Positions 1 through 5,459 of a stretch of DNA of 5,517 nt are shown piece by piece. The stretch's first letter is position 1. Each line of letters opens with the position of its first letter. The notes below the pieces were generated by a model. It was not told the origin of the DNA and did no database searches. It saw nothing but the letters and a program-made list of their open reading frames with translations. The stretch covers positions 1 to 5,517 of the forward strand of contig CAIXHI010000072.1 in assembly GCA_903919215.1 (NCBI GenBank), in the 5' to 3' direction. This stretch comes from an uncultured Acidimicrobiaceae bacterium (GTDB lineage: Bacteria > Actinomycetota > Acidimicrobiia > Acidimicrobiales > Ilumatobacteraceae). Made by a program: the position numbers and the translations under genes.

Positions 1-761
1 CGGCGTCGGGCGTCGCGGCTGCGTTCCAGTTACGCGATGGCGATCCGGCGATCGCTCCCACGATCATGGCCGACAAGCTCTCCGGTATGACCATCGTCTA
101 CGGCGTACTGGCGGCGCTGCACCACCGCGACACCACCGGCGAGGGCCAGCGGTTGGAGGTGCCGATGGTGGAGGCCGTGCGCGCGTTCATGCTCGCCGAG
201 CACCTCTCGGCCGCTGCCACCGTCCCGCCGATCGGACCCGCCGGACTTCCACGCGTGCTGCTGCCAGGCCGTCACCCGCAACGCAGCGCCGACGGCTGGA
301 TCCATGTGCTGCCCTACACCGCCAAGAACTACAACGATCTGTTCGCCGCCGGTGGCCGCCACGACCTGGTCGATGACACCCGTATGGCCACCCGCTGGTC
401 ACGCCTCGAGTTCGCCGCCGAGTTGTACCGCGAGGTGGCCGAACTGATCCTCACTCGCACGACCGTCGAATGGTTGGCCTACTGCGAGTTGCACGACATC
501 CCCGCCGGCCCCGTCCGCACGCTCGACGAGTTGGTGGAGGAGCTGCCCGTGGCCGACCACCCGATCGTCGGCGAGTACCGCGTGCTGCCCGGTGGCGTCC
601 GCTTCGACGCCACCCCCGCCTCCGTGCGCCGCCACGCCCCGCTGGTGGGCCAACACGGCGACGAAGTACTGGCCGAACTGGGTTACAGCGCGGCCGAGGT
701 GGCGGCGCTACGTGAGGCCGGCGTCCTGCGCTCCCTCACCGCCGCCGACCCCCTCCCCTAG
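1..761 (+). CDS. Class III (CaiB/BaiF family) acyl-CoA transferase, 5'-truncated by the window edge
   Basis: The frame is open from the first bases (first full codon at 3) to TAG at 759-761, so the true start lies upstream; about 252 C-terminal residues are visible. Members of this family move CoA between carboxylic acids through an aspartyl-CoA anhydride on a conserved Asp. The visible MADKLSGM segment aligns with the formyl-CoA transferase region around its catalytic Asp169 (GDSNSGM), which makes the Asp codon at 72-74 the likely nucleophile. It is followed by the family's typical GVLAAL..R..TGEGQ..EVPM stretch (about 102-167) and by a C-terminal part with LPYTAKNY and HDIPAGPVRTLDEL, ending in a VLAELGYS..EVAALREAGV tail. 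Roughly the first 150 residues of a normal ~400-residue protein are missing. The substrate cannot be told; carnitine, formate, succinate or a xenobiotic acid are all possible. It converges on queF across a repeat-filled gap. Family assignment is firm, substrate unknown. Confidence 0.9.
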   Translation, partial: ASGVAAAFQLRDGDPAIAPTIMADKLSGMTIVYGVLAALHHRDTTGEGQRLEVPMVEAVRAFMLAEHLSAAATVPPIGPAGLPRVLLPGRHPQRSADGWIHVLPYTAKNYNDLFAAGGRHDLVDDTRMATRWSRLEFAAELYREVAELILTRTTVEWLAYCELHDIPAGPVRTLDELVEELPVADHPIVGEYRVLPGGVRFDATPASVRRHAPLVGQHGDEVLAELGYSAAEVAALREAGVLRSLTAADPLP

Positions 762-762
762 C

Positions 763-809
763 CAAGTCGGCGTTCAGGACAGACCTTTCCGGGCCTCACC
801 GCCGACTTG
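763..809. repeat. 47-bp palindromic repeat, copy 1
   Basis: The unit begins CAAGTCGGCG (763-772) and ends CGCCGACTTG (800-809), a perfect 10-bp inverted pair around a 27-nt interior. The interior holds a second possible hairpin, GGACAG (777-782) against CTTTCC (785-790), spoiled here by T at 787. The copy starts one base after the CoA-transferase stop codon. It is identical to copy 2 except at 787 (T here, G in copy 2). As a GC-rich hairpin between convergent genes it could end transcription from both sides, but no T-run follows. It resembles REP/BIME-type intergenic repeats in form; family membership is not known. Confidence 0.85.
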
Positions 810-822
810 TCAGACCCCCGCG

Positions 823-869
823 CAAGTCGGCGTTCAGGACAGACCTGTCCGGGCCTCACCGCCGACTTG
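823..869. repeat. 47-bp palindromic repeat, copy 2
   Basis: This is a direct repeat of copy 1 at a 60-bp period, separated by a 13-bp spacer (810-822). Outer arms are 823-832 and 860-869. The inner pair GGACAG (837-842) / CTGTCC (845-850) is fully complementary here, so a cruciform or two-stage hairpin is possible; a 4-nt loop would leave 5 inner base pairs. It ends two bases before the queF stop codon (872-874 on the minus strand). The two copies plus spacer take up 107 of the 110 intergenic bases. Confidence 0.85.
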
Positions 870-871
870 GA

Positions 872-1267
872 CTAGCGGGTGAGCTGGCTGACGGCTTGTA
901 CTTCGATGCCACCTCGGGGGCGTTGGGTGAGCGTCACCTTCACCGAGTTCGGCTGGGCCGTGGCCATCACCTCACCGGCGATCTCGGCGCACATCGCCTC
1001 GGCGAACACGGCCCGGTCGCGAAAGCCCCACAGGTACAGCTTGAGGCTCTTCGACTCGATACACCACTGATCGGGCACGTACTCGATCACCACGGTGGAC
1101 AGATCGGGCTGCTGGGTGACGGGGCACATCGAGGCCAGTTCGTCGTTGGTGAACTTCACCACCGTCACGTTCGCCGGGGCAGGGAAGACCTCGACGTGAT
1201 CGACCGCGTGGCGCACCGTGTTGCCGAGGATCGTGAGCTGGGCCGTGAGCTGGGGAGGTGTCTCCAT
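872..1267 (-). CDS. queF: NADPH-dependent 7-cyano-7-deazaguanine reductase QueF (unimodular type), with catalytic His replaced by Ala
   Basis: The 131-residue product fits the short, unimodular QueF of the tunnelling (T-)fold superfamily, which reduces the nitrile preQ0 to the amine preQ1 with NADPH on the way to queuosine in tRNA. Visible landmarks: LTILGN near the N terminus, MCPVTQQPD at 47-55 with the thioimide-forming Cys48 and Asp55, the NADPH/QueF signature ESKSLKLYLW at 71-80, and RPRGGI at 116-121. In Bacillus subtilis QueF the signature is followed by FHED (His96-Glu97); here the matching residues are FAEA (88-91), so Glu90 is kept but the His is Ala89 (codon GCC). GQPD is also changed to QQPD. 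The protein is shorter than the 165-residue B. subtilis enzyme, mainly at the C terminus. No other queuosine gene is in the window. The ATG at 1267 is preceded by TAGGCT and 6 nt, with no Shine-Dalgarno, suggesting a leaderless mRNA. Family is certain; full reductase activity is less so. Confidence 0.92.
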   Translation of the reverse strand: METPPQLTAQLTILGNTVRHAVDHVEVFPAPANVTVVKFTNDELASMCPVTQQPDLSTVVIEYVPDQWCIESKSLKLYLWGFRDRAVFAEAMCAEIAGEVMATAQPNSVKVTLTQRPRGGIEVQAVSQLTR

Positions 1268-1273
1268 CCGAAA

Positions 1274-1279
1274 AGCCTA
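1274..1279 (-). promoter_or_regulatory. Predicted -10 element of queF (leaderless)
   Basis: On the minus strand this reads TAGGCT, then TTTCGG (6 nt), then the queF ATGG. It fits the actinobacterial TANNNT -10 pattern at the distance expected when transcription begins on the A of the ATG. No convincing -35 is visible; it would fall inside add. The hexamer overlaps the opposing add -10 by the two bases 1278-1279. Confidence 0.6.
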
Positions 1280-1283
1280 CGCT
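1278..1283 (+). promoter_or_regulatory. Predicted -10 element of add (leaderless)
   Basis: TACGCT is followed by 6 nt (CGTGGC) and the add ATGG. There is no Shine-Dalgarno within the usual 5-12 nt; the nearest GGAGG (1254-1258) is over 30 nt away and lies in queF. It shares TA (1278-1279) with the queF -10 on the other strand. 14 of 16 bases from hexamer to ATGG match the upp promoter. Confidence 0.6.
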
Positions 1284-1289
1284 CGTGGC

Positions 1290-2348
1290 ATGGACATCCG
1301 ATCGCTGCCCAAGGTGCTGCTGCACGACCATCTCGACGGCGGGCTGCGTCCGCAAACCGTGATCGACCTCGCCGATCAGTACGGCTACACGAACCTGCCG
1401 TCACACGATGTCGACGAACTGGCCAGCTGGTTCAACCGTGGCGCCAAGCGCAACGACCTCGTGCTGTACCTGGAAACGTTCGCCCACACCGTCGGCGTGA
1501 TGCAGCACCGCGACGCGATCGAGCGGGTCAGCTACGAGTGCGCGGTCGACCTCGCCGCCGACGGTGTGGTGTACGCCGAGGTGCGTATGGCCCCCGAGCT
1601 GTGCACCGAACAGGGTCTGTCATTGGACGATGTGGTCGAGGCGATCCTGGCCGGGTTCGAGCGCGGCAGCAAGGGCACCGACCTGACGATCTACCTCATC
1701 TGCTCGGCAATGCGCACCGCCGCTCGCAGCCGGCAGATCGCCGAGCTGGCCGTACGGTGGCGCGACAAGGGCTGCGTCGGATTCGACATCGCCGGGGCCG
1801 AGGCGGGTTTCCCGCCCACTCGCCACCTCGACGCGTTCGAGTACGTGCGCCACGAGAACTTCCACATCACCATCCATGCCGGCGAGGCATTCGGTCTGCC
1901 CAGTATCTGGGAGGCCCTGCAGTTCTGCGGAGCCGAACGGCTCGGCCACGGTGTGCGCATCGTCGACGACATCACCGGTGCCCCTGGAGAAGAGCAACTC
2001 GGCCGCCTCGCCACGTTCGTGCGCGACCGGCGCATCCCACTGGAGCTGTGCCCCACCAGCAACGTCGGTACTGGCGTATGCGCCAGCGTCGCCGAGCACC
2101 CAATCGGGATGCTGCGCCGTCTGCGCTTCCGCGTGACGCTGAACACCGACAACCGCCTGATGAGCGCCACCTCGATGACCTACGAGATGGAGCAACTGCG
2201 TGATGCCTTCGGCTGGGGGCTCGACGACTTCGAGTGGCTGACGATCAACGCGATGAAGAGTGCGTTCGCTCCGTTCCCCGAGCGCCTGCAGATCATCAAC
2301 GGCATCATCAAACCCCGCTACGCACACGCCAAGGCCGCCAAGCTGTAG
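1290..2348 (+). CDS. add: Adenosine deaminase
   Basis: The 352-residue protein is a metal-dependent (zinc) TIM-barrel amidohydrolase that turns adenosine or deoxyadenosine into inosine or deoxyinosine plus ammonia, in the cytoplasm. Seen in order: the metal-binding HxH in LHDHLDGG (His12, His14), the GAEAGF substrate loop (169-174), TIHAGE with metal ligand His196 and catalytic Glu199, RLGHG with catalytic His220, CPTSN (254-258), and LNTDNRLMS with metal ligand Asp287. The residue after Asp287 is Asn, where mammalian enzymes have a second Asp; from memory of actinobacterial Add proteins this NTDNRLMS form is usual there, so it is not taken as damage. The ATG at 1290 is chosen because the protein then begins a normal distance before PKVLLHDHL and sits 6 nt after a -10 hexamer; an in-frame GTG at 1218 would run 50 bp into queF. 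upp follows after 15 bp, a sensible salvage pair. Confidence 0.95.
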   Translation: MDIRSLPKVLLHDHLDGGLRPQTVIDLADQYGYTNLPSHDVDELASWFNRGAKRNDLVLYLETFAHTVGVMQHRDAIERVSYECAVDLAADGVVYAEVRMAPELCTEQGLSLDDVVEAILAGFERGSKGTDLTIYLICSAMRTAARSRQIAELAVRWRDKGCVGFDIAGAEAGFPPTRHLDAFEYVRHENFHITIHAGEAFGLPSIWEALQFCGAERLGHGVRIVDDITGAPGEEQLGRLATFVRDRRIPLELCPTSNVGTGVCASVAEHPIGMLRRLRFRVTLNTDNRLMSATSMTYEMEQLRDAFGWGLDDFEWLTINAMKSAFAPFPERLQIINGIIKPRYAHAKAAKL

Positions 2349-2351
2349 CTC

Positions 2352-2357
2352 TACACT
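2352..2357 (+). promoter_or_regulatory. Predicted internal -10 element of upp (leaderless)
   Basis: TACACT lies within the 15-bp add-upp gap, followed by CGGGGC (6 nt) and the upp ATGG. The layout equals that of add, queF and the ATPase gene. It suggests upp can be transcribed on its own, besides any read-through from add. The CGGGG run is too near the ATG (1 base away) for a normal Shine-Dalgarno. No clear -35 is seen. Confidence 0.6.
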
Positions 2358-2363
2358 CGGGGC

Positions 2364-3002
2364 ATGGCTGTTGCACTCCACGTCGTCGACCACCCGCTCA
2401 TTGCCGACTCGCTGACCCGCGTACGCGACAAGGACACGCCGAACGCCCTGTTCCGCCAGGAACTCGAGCGCATCGGCACACTGCTGATGGCCGAGGCCAC
2501 CCGCGGCCTGCCCACCCACGCGGTGCGCGTCCAGACCCCACTCACCGAGACGCTCGGCCGTCAACTCGACAACCAGCCGGTGGTGGTGCCAGTGCTGCGT
2601 GCCGGTCTCGGCTTCCTGAGTGCGGCCCAAGATCTGCTGCCCAACGCCGACGTCGGCTTCATCGGTGTGGCCCGCGACGAGAACACACACCTGCCCAAGC
2701 CGTACGTCAACAAGCTGCCCGAGAACCTGGCCGGCCGTCAGATCATCGTGCTCGACCCGATGGTGGCCACCGGCGGCTCGCTGGTGCACACCATCGACCT
2801 GCTGCTCGAGCGCGGCGCCACTGGCACCATCATCGTCGTCTGTGTCCTGGCCGCACCCGAGGGTGTCGAACTACTGCGCCAGAGCTCGGCCGATATCGCG
2901 ATCTACACCGCCTCGCTGGACGAACGCCTCACCGAGACCGCCTTCATCTGGCCCGGCCTGGGCGATGCGGGCGACCGCCAGTTCGGGTCGCCCGCATCCT
3001 GA
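2364..3002 (+). CDS. upp: Uracil phosphoribosyltransferase
   Basis: The 212-residue protein is a type I phosphoribosyltransferase that joins uracil and PRPP to give UMP and pyrophosphate in the cytoplasm. Length is normal for bacterial Upp (about 208). Seen: FRQELERIG near 30-38, the VLRAGLGF segment (77-84), the flexible-loop region with RDENTHLPKPYVNKLPE (104-120), the PRPP-binding loop VLDPMVATGGS (129-139), AAPEGVELL (163-171), and the uracil-site signature PGLGDAGDR (197-205). Small departures: D..LN of most family members is DERLT (Thr190), and the Tyr before IxPGLGD is Phe194. The tail after FG is SPAS rather than the usual T or TK, and these codons form one arm of a perfect hairpin at 2964-2998. 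Paired with add just upstream. Its TGA is one base away from the stop codon of the convergent hydrolase gene. Confidence 0.96.
   Translation: MAVALHVVDHPLIADSLTRVRDKDTPNALFRQELERIGTLLMAEATRGLPTHAVRVQTPLTETLGRQLDNQPVVVPVLRAGLGFLSAAQDLLPNADVGFIGVARDENTHLPKPYVNKLPENLAGRQIIVLDPMVATGGSLVHTIDLLLERGATGTIIVVCVLAAPEGVELLRQSSADIAIYTASLDERLTETAFIWPGLGDAGDRQFGSPAS
2964..2998. terminator. Perfect 13-bp hairpin in the last codons of upp; probable bidirectional transcription terminator or boundary
   Basis: GATGCGGGCGACC (2964-2976) is exactly complementary to GGTCGCCCGCATC (2986-2998), with a 9-nt loop. The first arm encodes the conserved GDAGD part of Upp, the second its non-conserved tail. The hairpin lies one base before the upp TGA and immediately beyond the stop codon of the opposite-strand hydrolase, so it is in the 3' region of both transcripts. 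There is no T-run on either side, so it is not a canonical intrinsic terminator; U-tract-less termination or 3'-end protection are possibilities. Confidence 0.5.
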
Positions 3003-3012
3003 CCTAGGTCAG
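2999..3012. repeat. 14-bp perfect palindrome containing both convergent stop codons
   Basis: CTGACCTAGGTCAG reads the same on both strands. It contains the upp TGA (3000-3002) and, on the minus strand, the hydrolase TAG (3006-3004), and it directly abuts the 13-bp hairpin. It may add to transcript-end structure or be a protein site; a single 14-bp palindrome in 5.5 kb could also arise by chance. Confidence 0.45.
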
Positions 3013-4206
3013 CGACATGTTCGGTTCGCCGTTGGCGTTGAGCCCGGTACCCCGGTTACACGTACCGCCACGCACTGCACCGCCGTTGTACGCCTGACGC
3101 ACGCAGTTACGGACAGCCTTCTCGCCCCACCAGTTGGGGTGCAGGCTCTCCTGCACGTAGTACGGGCCGAACACGGTGCTGAGCGTTCGGATCTGGGCGA
3201 TCCACTCCGTGGTATCGCTGGCACCGGCGACGGTCCAGTTGGCCCTGCCACTGTTCTCCATCAGGTTCACCGTGTTCTCACACAGGCGTCGGCCGTTGAA
3301 CGCCGCAGCCAGGTCGAGCACCACGAGGTTGCCTGAGGTGTTGGCGCCCGCCGCTGCACTCTTCACCGAGTTGTTGATGTTCACCAGAGCCGTGCCGTTC
3401 GCCCAGTTCGCGTCGGCGTTCCAGAACCCGCATCCACCGGTGCTCTGCCGGGTGAAACCCGACTCGCTATAGCGGAAGCCGGTGCTGGTAGGAACCGGCG
3501 ACGGGTAGGTCTGCACGACGATGTTGTACTGCGTCGTCGAGTAGCCCGCGTTGGCCATCGCCGTCTTGACGTTGTTGATCGCACCCTTGATCGCGTTCGT
3601 CTGGTTGGTGATGTTCGTGGTCGTGAAGTTGGCCGTGACCGAACTGTCGTCGTTGCAGTAGTTCTTCCACCACGACGGTGACGTGAGGAAGTCGGTGACG
3701 CACGACTGGATGATGTCGGCAAAGCCGTAGTTGTTGCCGCCGATGGACAACTGGATCATCTTCACGTTGTGCGTGCTGGCGAACGTCTGCAGCATCAGCG
3801 CCTGACCCTGGTTCCCGCCGCTGTTGTAGAAATCGATACCCGGCTTGAAGTAGCCGTCGCTGCTGATGAACGTGCTGGTCTTCGCCCCCGAGCACGCAAG
3901 ATTCAGACTGCTGACTCCACCACCGATGTGCACTTCGGCCGCAGTGCTGCGGTGGCAGCGGTTGATCGTCTCGGCCGTGTGCGTGGCGTTGTCGTAGTAG
4001 GCCGCCGAACCGCCGGCATCGACCGAGCCGGAACTGCTGTTGCTGTTGCCAGCCCAGCGCCCACCTTCACCCGAGATGTAGGAGTCGCCGATGCTGACGA
4101 CCCATGGAGCTCCTACTCCTGGCCCGTCTGCCGACGCCGTGTGTGCTGCAACCGGTACGAATACCGACCCCGCGAGCAATGCCGCGGCCATTCCCCATTG
4201 ACGCAT
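3004..4206 (-). CDS. Secreted SGNH/GDSL-type esterase or lipase-like hydrolase
   Basis: From the ATG at 4206 the product has 400 residues and a clear signal peptide: MRQWG, a hydrophobic stretch to about residue 20, and a probable cleavage after TASA (residue 26). The mature part shows the SGNH blocks: SIGDSYISGEG with nucleophile Ser42, ACSGAKT with oxyanion Gly107, SIGGNN with Asn158, and ESLHPNWWG with catalytic His356, preceded by Glu353 in place of the more usual Asp. Eight cysteines remain after cleavage (84, 105, 169, 184, 259, 309, 368, 383), enough for four disulfides, and Asn/Ser/Thr are plentiful, as expected for an exported protein. The family splits esters (lipids, acyl sugars or other acylated compounds); the substrate is unknown. 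A start at 4275 would add 23 residues before the signal peptide and overlap the ATPase gene by 31 bp, so it is rejected. The gene lies 38 bp downstream of the ATPase in the same direction, and converges on upp. Confidence 0.85.
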   Translation of the reverse strand: MRQWGMAAALLAGSVFVPVAAHTASADGPGVGAPWVVSIGDSYISGEGGRWAGNSNSSSGSVDAGGSAAYYDNATHTAETINRCHRSTAAEVHIGGGVSSLNLACSGAKTSTFISSDGYFKPGIDFYNSGGNQGQALMLQTFASTHNVKMIQLSIGGNNYGFADIIQSCVTDFLTSPSWWKNYCNDDSSVTANFTTTNITNQTNAIKGAINNVKTAMANAGYSTTQYNIVVQTYPSPVPTSTGFRYSESGFTRQSTGGCGFWNADANWANGTALVNINNSVKSAAAGANTSGNLVVLDLAAAFNGRRLCENTVNLMENSGRANWTVAGASDTTEWIAQIRTLSTVFGPYYVQESLHPNWWGEKAVRNCVRQAYNGGAVRGGTCNRGTGLNANGEPNMSLT

Positions 4207-4213
4207 GAACCAA

Positions 4214-4247
4214 CCCCCGTCGTTCGTGTCTGACAGGGCGGACCTTA
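4214..4247 (-). promoter_or_regulatory. Possible promoter and Shine-Dalgarno region of the SGNH hydrolase
   Basis: On the minus strand a GGGGG run (4218-4214) lies 7 nt before the ATG at 4206 and is the only Shine-Dalgarno-like sequence at a usual distance in this window. Further upstream TAAGGT (4247-4242), overlapping the ATPase stop codon, fits TANNNT and would give a leader of about 29 nt. Alternatively the gene is simply co-transcribed with the ATPase. The G-run is a moderate match and the -10 is weak evidence. Confidence 0.35.
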
Positions 4248-5453
4248 ATGCGTGTTCGGCGGGCCGTTGCGCCACGAGTCGTCCGGCATCACGCGCCGCA
4301 TGAACTCGTCGAACAACGGAACGCTGAACGCCGTGTCACCGTGACCTGGACTCCACACCATTCCCTTACCGATCAGCTGCGCCCGCAGGGGGGCGAGCGA
4401 CGTCACCGGGCGGTCGAGGATCGCGGCGATGTCCCCCGACCGATGCGGACCCGGACCGAGCTCCGCCATGGCCCGCAGGTAACGCCGTTCTGCAGGAGTC
4501 AGACGGTCGAAGCGCACTCGGAAGAAGCTCTCGTCCAGTGAAGCAATCGCTTCTCTGGTGGCGAGCTCAACGTCCGCGGCAGTGATCGGTGACCCCTCGG
4601 CAACATCCCATGCGAACTTGCCCCACTCCTGCAAGAAGTAGGCGTACCCCTGCGTCACCGTCACGATGGCATCGACCGCATCGACCGCGATCGCTTCCTC
4701 TTCGTTCGCCACCGGCACCCGGATCGCCGCACTCGCGGCGTCGCGTCCCAGCGGTCCGATCACCGGGAACTCGAAGAGTCGTTCGGCATACGACTTGGCG
4801 CGGCCCATCTGCCCTGGAAGTTGCGGAAGTCCGGCACCCACCACGGCCACGGGGAGCGACTCCTGGGCACACCGATGGAGCGCCGTGATCAGTGCTGCGA
4901 GTTGCGGCTCCGGCACGTACTGCAACTCGTCGATGAAGATCACCAACGCAGCGTCAGCACGACCGGCAGCAGCTCCGGCCGCCTCGAGCAAGGCCAGCAG
5001 GTCTTGCTCGAGGTCACCGTTGTCGGCGAGTCCGGGCTCTGGCTCGAAGTCGATACCCACTTCGATGTCCCCGTACTTCACCTTCAACGAGCGGGCGAAT
5101 CCCGCGAGGGCTCGCAGCGCCCGCACGGCGAGATCTCGGCTCTTCGCCTGACGGCTGAGACCGAGCAATGCCACCCGCAACTGTGGTACGAGCAATGCCG
5201 GCAGCGAACGACCCTCGGATGCCTCCACGCGGACCGTCACCATGCCCTCGGCCTCGGCCTCGGCCCGGATCCGATCCAGCAACACGGTCTTGCCGACGCC
5301 TCGCAGACCAATGAGCATCATGCTCTTCGCAGGCCTCCCCAACTTGATCCGCGCCAGCGAGATCCGTGCTGCAGACAGCAGGTCGTCGCGGCCGGCCAAC
5401 TCGGGAGGCTGGGTGCCGGCACCGGGAGCGAACGGGTTTCTGACGGGGTCCAT
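4245..5453 (-). CDS. P-loop AAA/STAND-like (ORC/archaeal-ATPase type) ATP-binding protein with probable C-terminal winged helix
   Basis: The 402-residue protein starts with a RNPFAPGAGTQPPELAGRD segment (5-23), which I associate with a group of actinobacterial proteins annotated only as ATP-binding protein. Walker A is GLRGVGKT (49-56, Lys55), Walker B is LVIFIDELQ (170-178, Asp175-Glu176), and VAVVGAG (202-208) is placed like sensor 1. The ERLFEFPVIGPL stretch (224-235) matches the ORC/Cdc6-like end of the ATPase core. Residues about 318-390 (LTPAERRYLRAMA, then RSGDIAAIL, then FSVPLFDEFMRR) look like a winged helix-turn-helix, so DNA binding is plausible. No transmembrane segment, toxin or nuclease domain is visible. 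A role in regulation, signalling or DNA maintenance cannot be decided. The ATG at 5453 is supported by TAGACT and 6 nt before it, and no Shine-Dalgarno. A large inverted repeat covers the upstream region. The SGNH hydrolase follows after 38 bp and might share a transcript. Confidence 0.75.
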   Translation of the reverse strand: MDPVRNPFAPGAGTQPPELAGRDDLLSAARISLARIKLGRPAKSMMLIGLRGVGKTVLLDRIRAEAEAEGMVTVRVEASEGRSLPALLVPQLRVALLGLSRQAKSRDLAVRALRALAGFARSLKVKYGDIEVGIDFEPEPGLADNGDLEQDLLALLEAAGAAAGRADAALVIFIDELQYVPEPQLAALITALHRCAQESLPVAVVGAGLPQLPGQMGRAKSYAERLFEFPVIGPLGRDAASAAIRVPVANEEEAIAVDAVDAIVTVTQGYAYFLQEWGKFAWDVAEGSPITAADVELATREAIASLDESFFRVRFDRLTPAERRYLRAMAELGPGPHRSGDIAAILDRPVTSLAPLRAQLIGKGMVWSPGHGDTAFSVPLFDEFMRRVMPDDSWRNGPPNTH

Positions 5454-5459
5454 GCCCTG

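Noticed and set aside
763..869. The tandem repeats as a CRISPR array
   Set aside because: There are only two copies, each fully palindromic over 47 bp, with a 13-bp spacer. That is too short a spacer and too few units, and no cas gene is near.
592..882. A frame that translates the two 47-bp repeats into a repeated peptide (QVGVQDRP.RASPPT)
   Set aside because: The 60-bp period happens to be a multiple of three, so the frame is kept; most of the frame lies out of phase within the CoA-transferase and continues past the queF stop. There is no start signal.
1218..1289. An earlier GTG start for add at 1218
   Set aside because: It would overlap queF by 50 bp and add 24 residues not expected before the family's usual N terminus. 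The ATG at 1290 has the leaderless promoter geometry.
2148..2153. Loss of a catalytic Asp in adenosine deaminase (NTDN instead of NTDD)
   Set aside because: The metal-ligand Asp287 is present. The following Asn is, as I recall, normal for actinobacterial Add (NTDNRLMS), so it is a family trait rather than a defect.
896..2203. A 435-codon open frame on the plus strand across queF and add
   Set aside because: It is Arg/Pro/His-rich, has no recognisable motif, and overlaps two firmly identified genes. It is a shadow frame produced by high GC.
1620..2789. A 389-codon open frame antisense to add and upp
   Set aside because: Its composition is that of an antisense shadow frame, with no domain motif or start signal, and it lies opposite two well-supported enzyme genes.
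4207..4275. An earlier ATG for the SGNH hydrolase at 4275
   Set aside because: It would put 23 polar residues before a normal signal peptide and overlap the ATPase gene. The ATG at 4206 has a G-rich Shine-Dalgarno 7 nt upstream.
3004..5453. The ATPase plus secreted hydrolase as a defence or toxin-antitoxin system
   Set aside because: The hydrolase carries a clear export signal and there is no nuclease, protease, cyclase or membrane effector. Mere adjacency with a 38-bp gap does not support a shared defence role.
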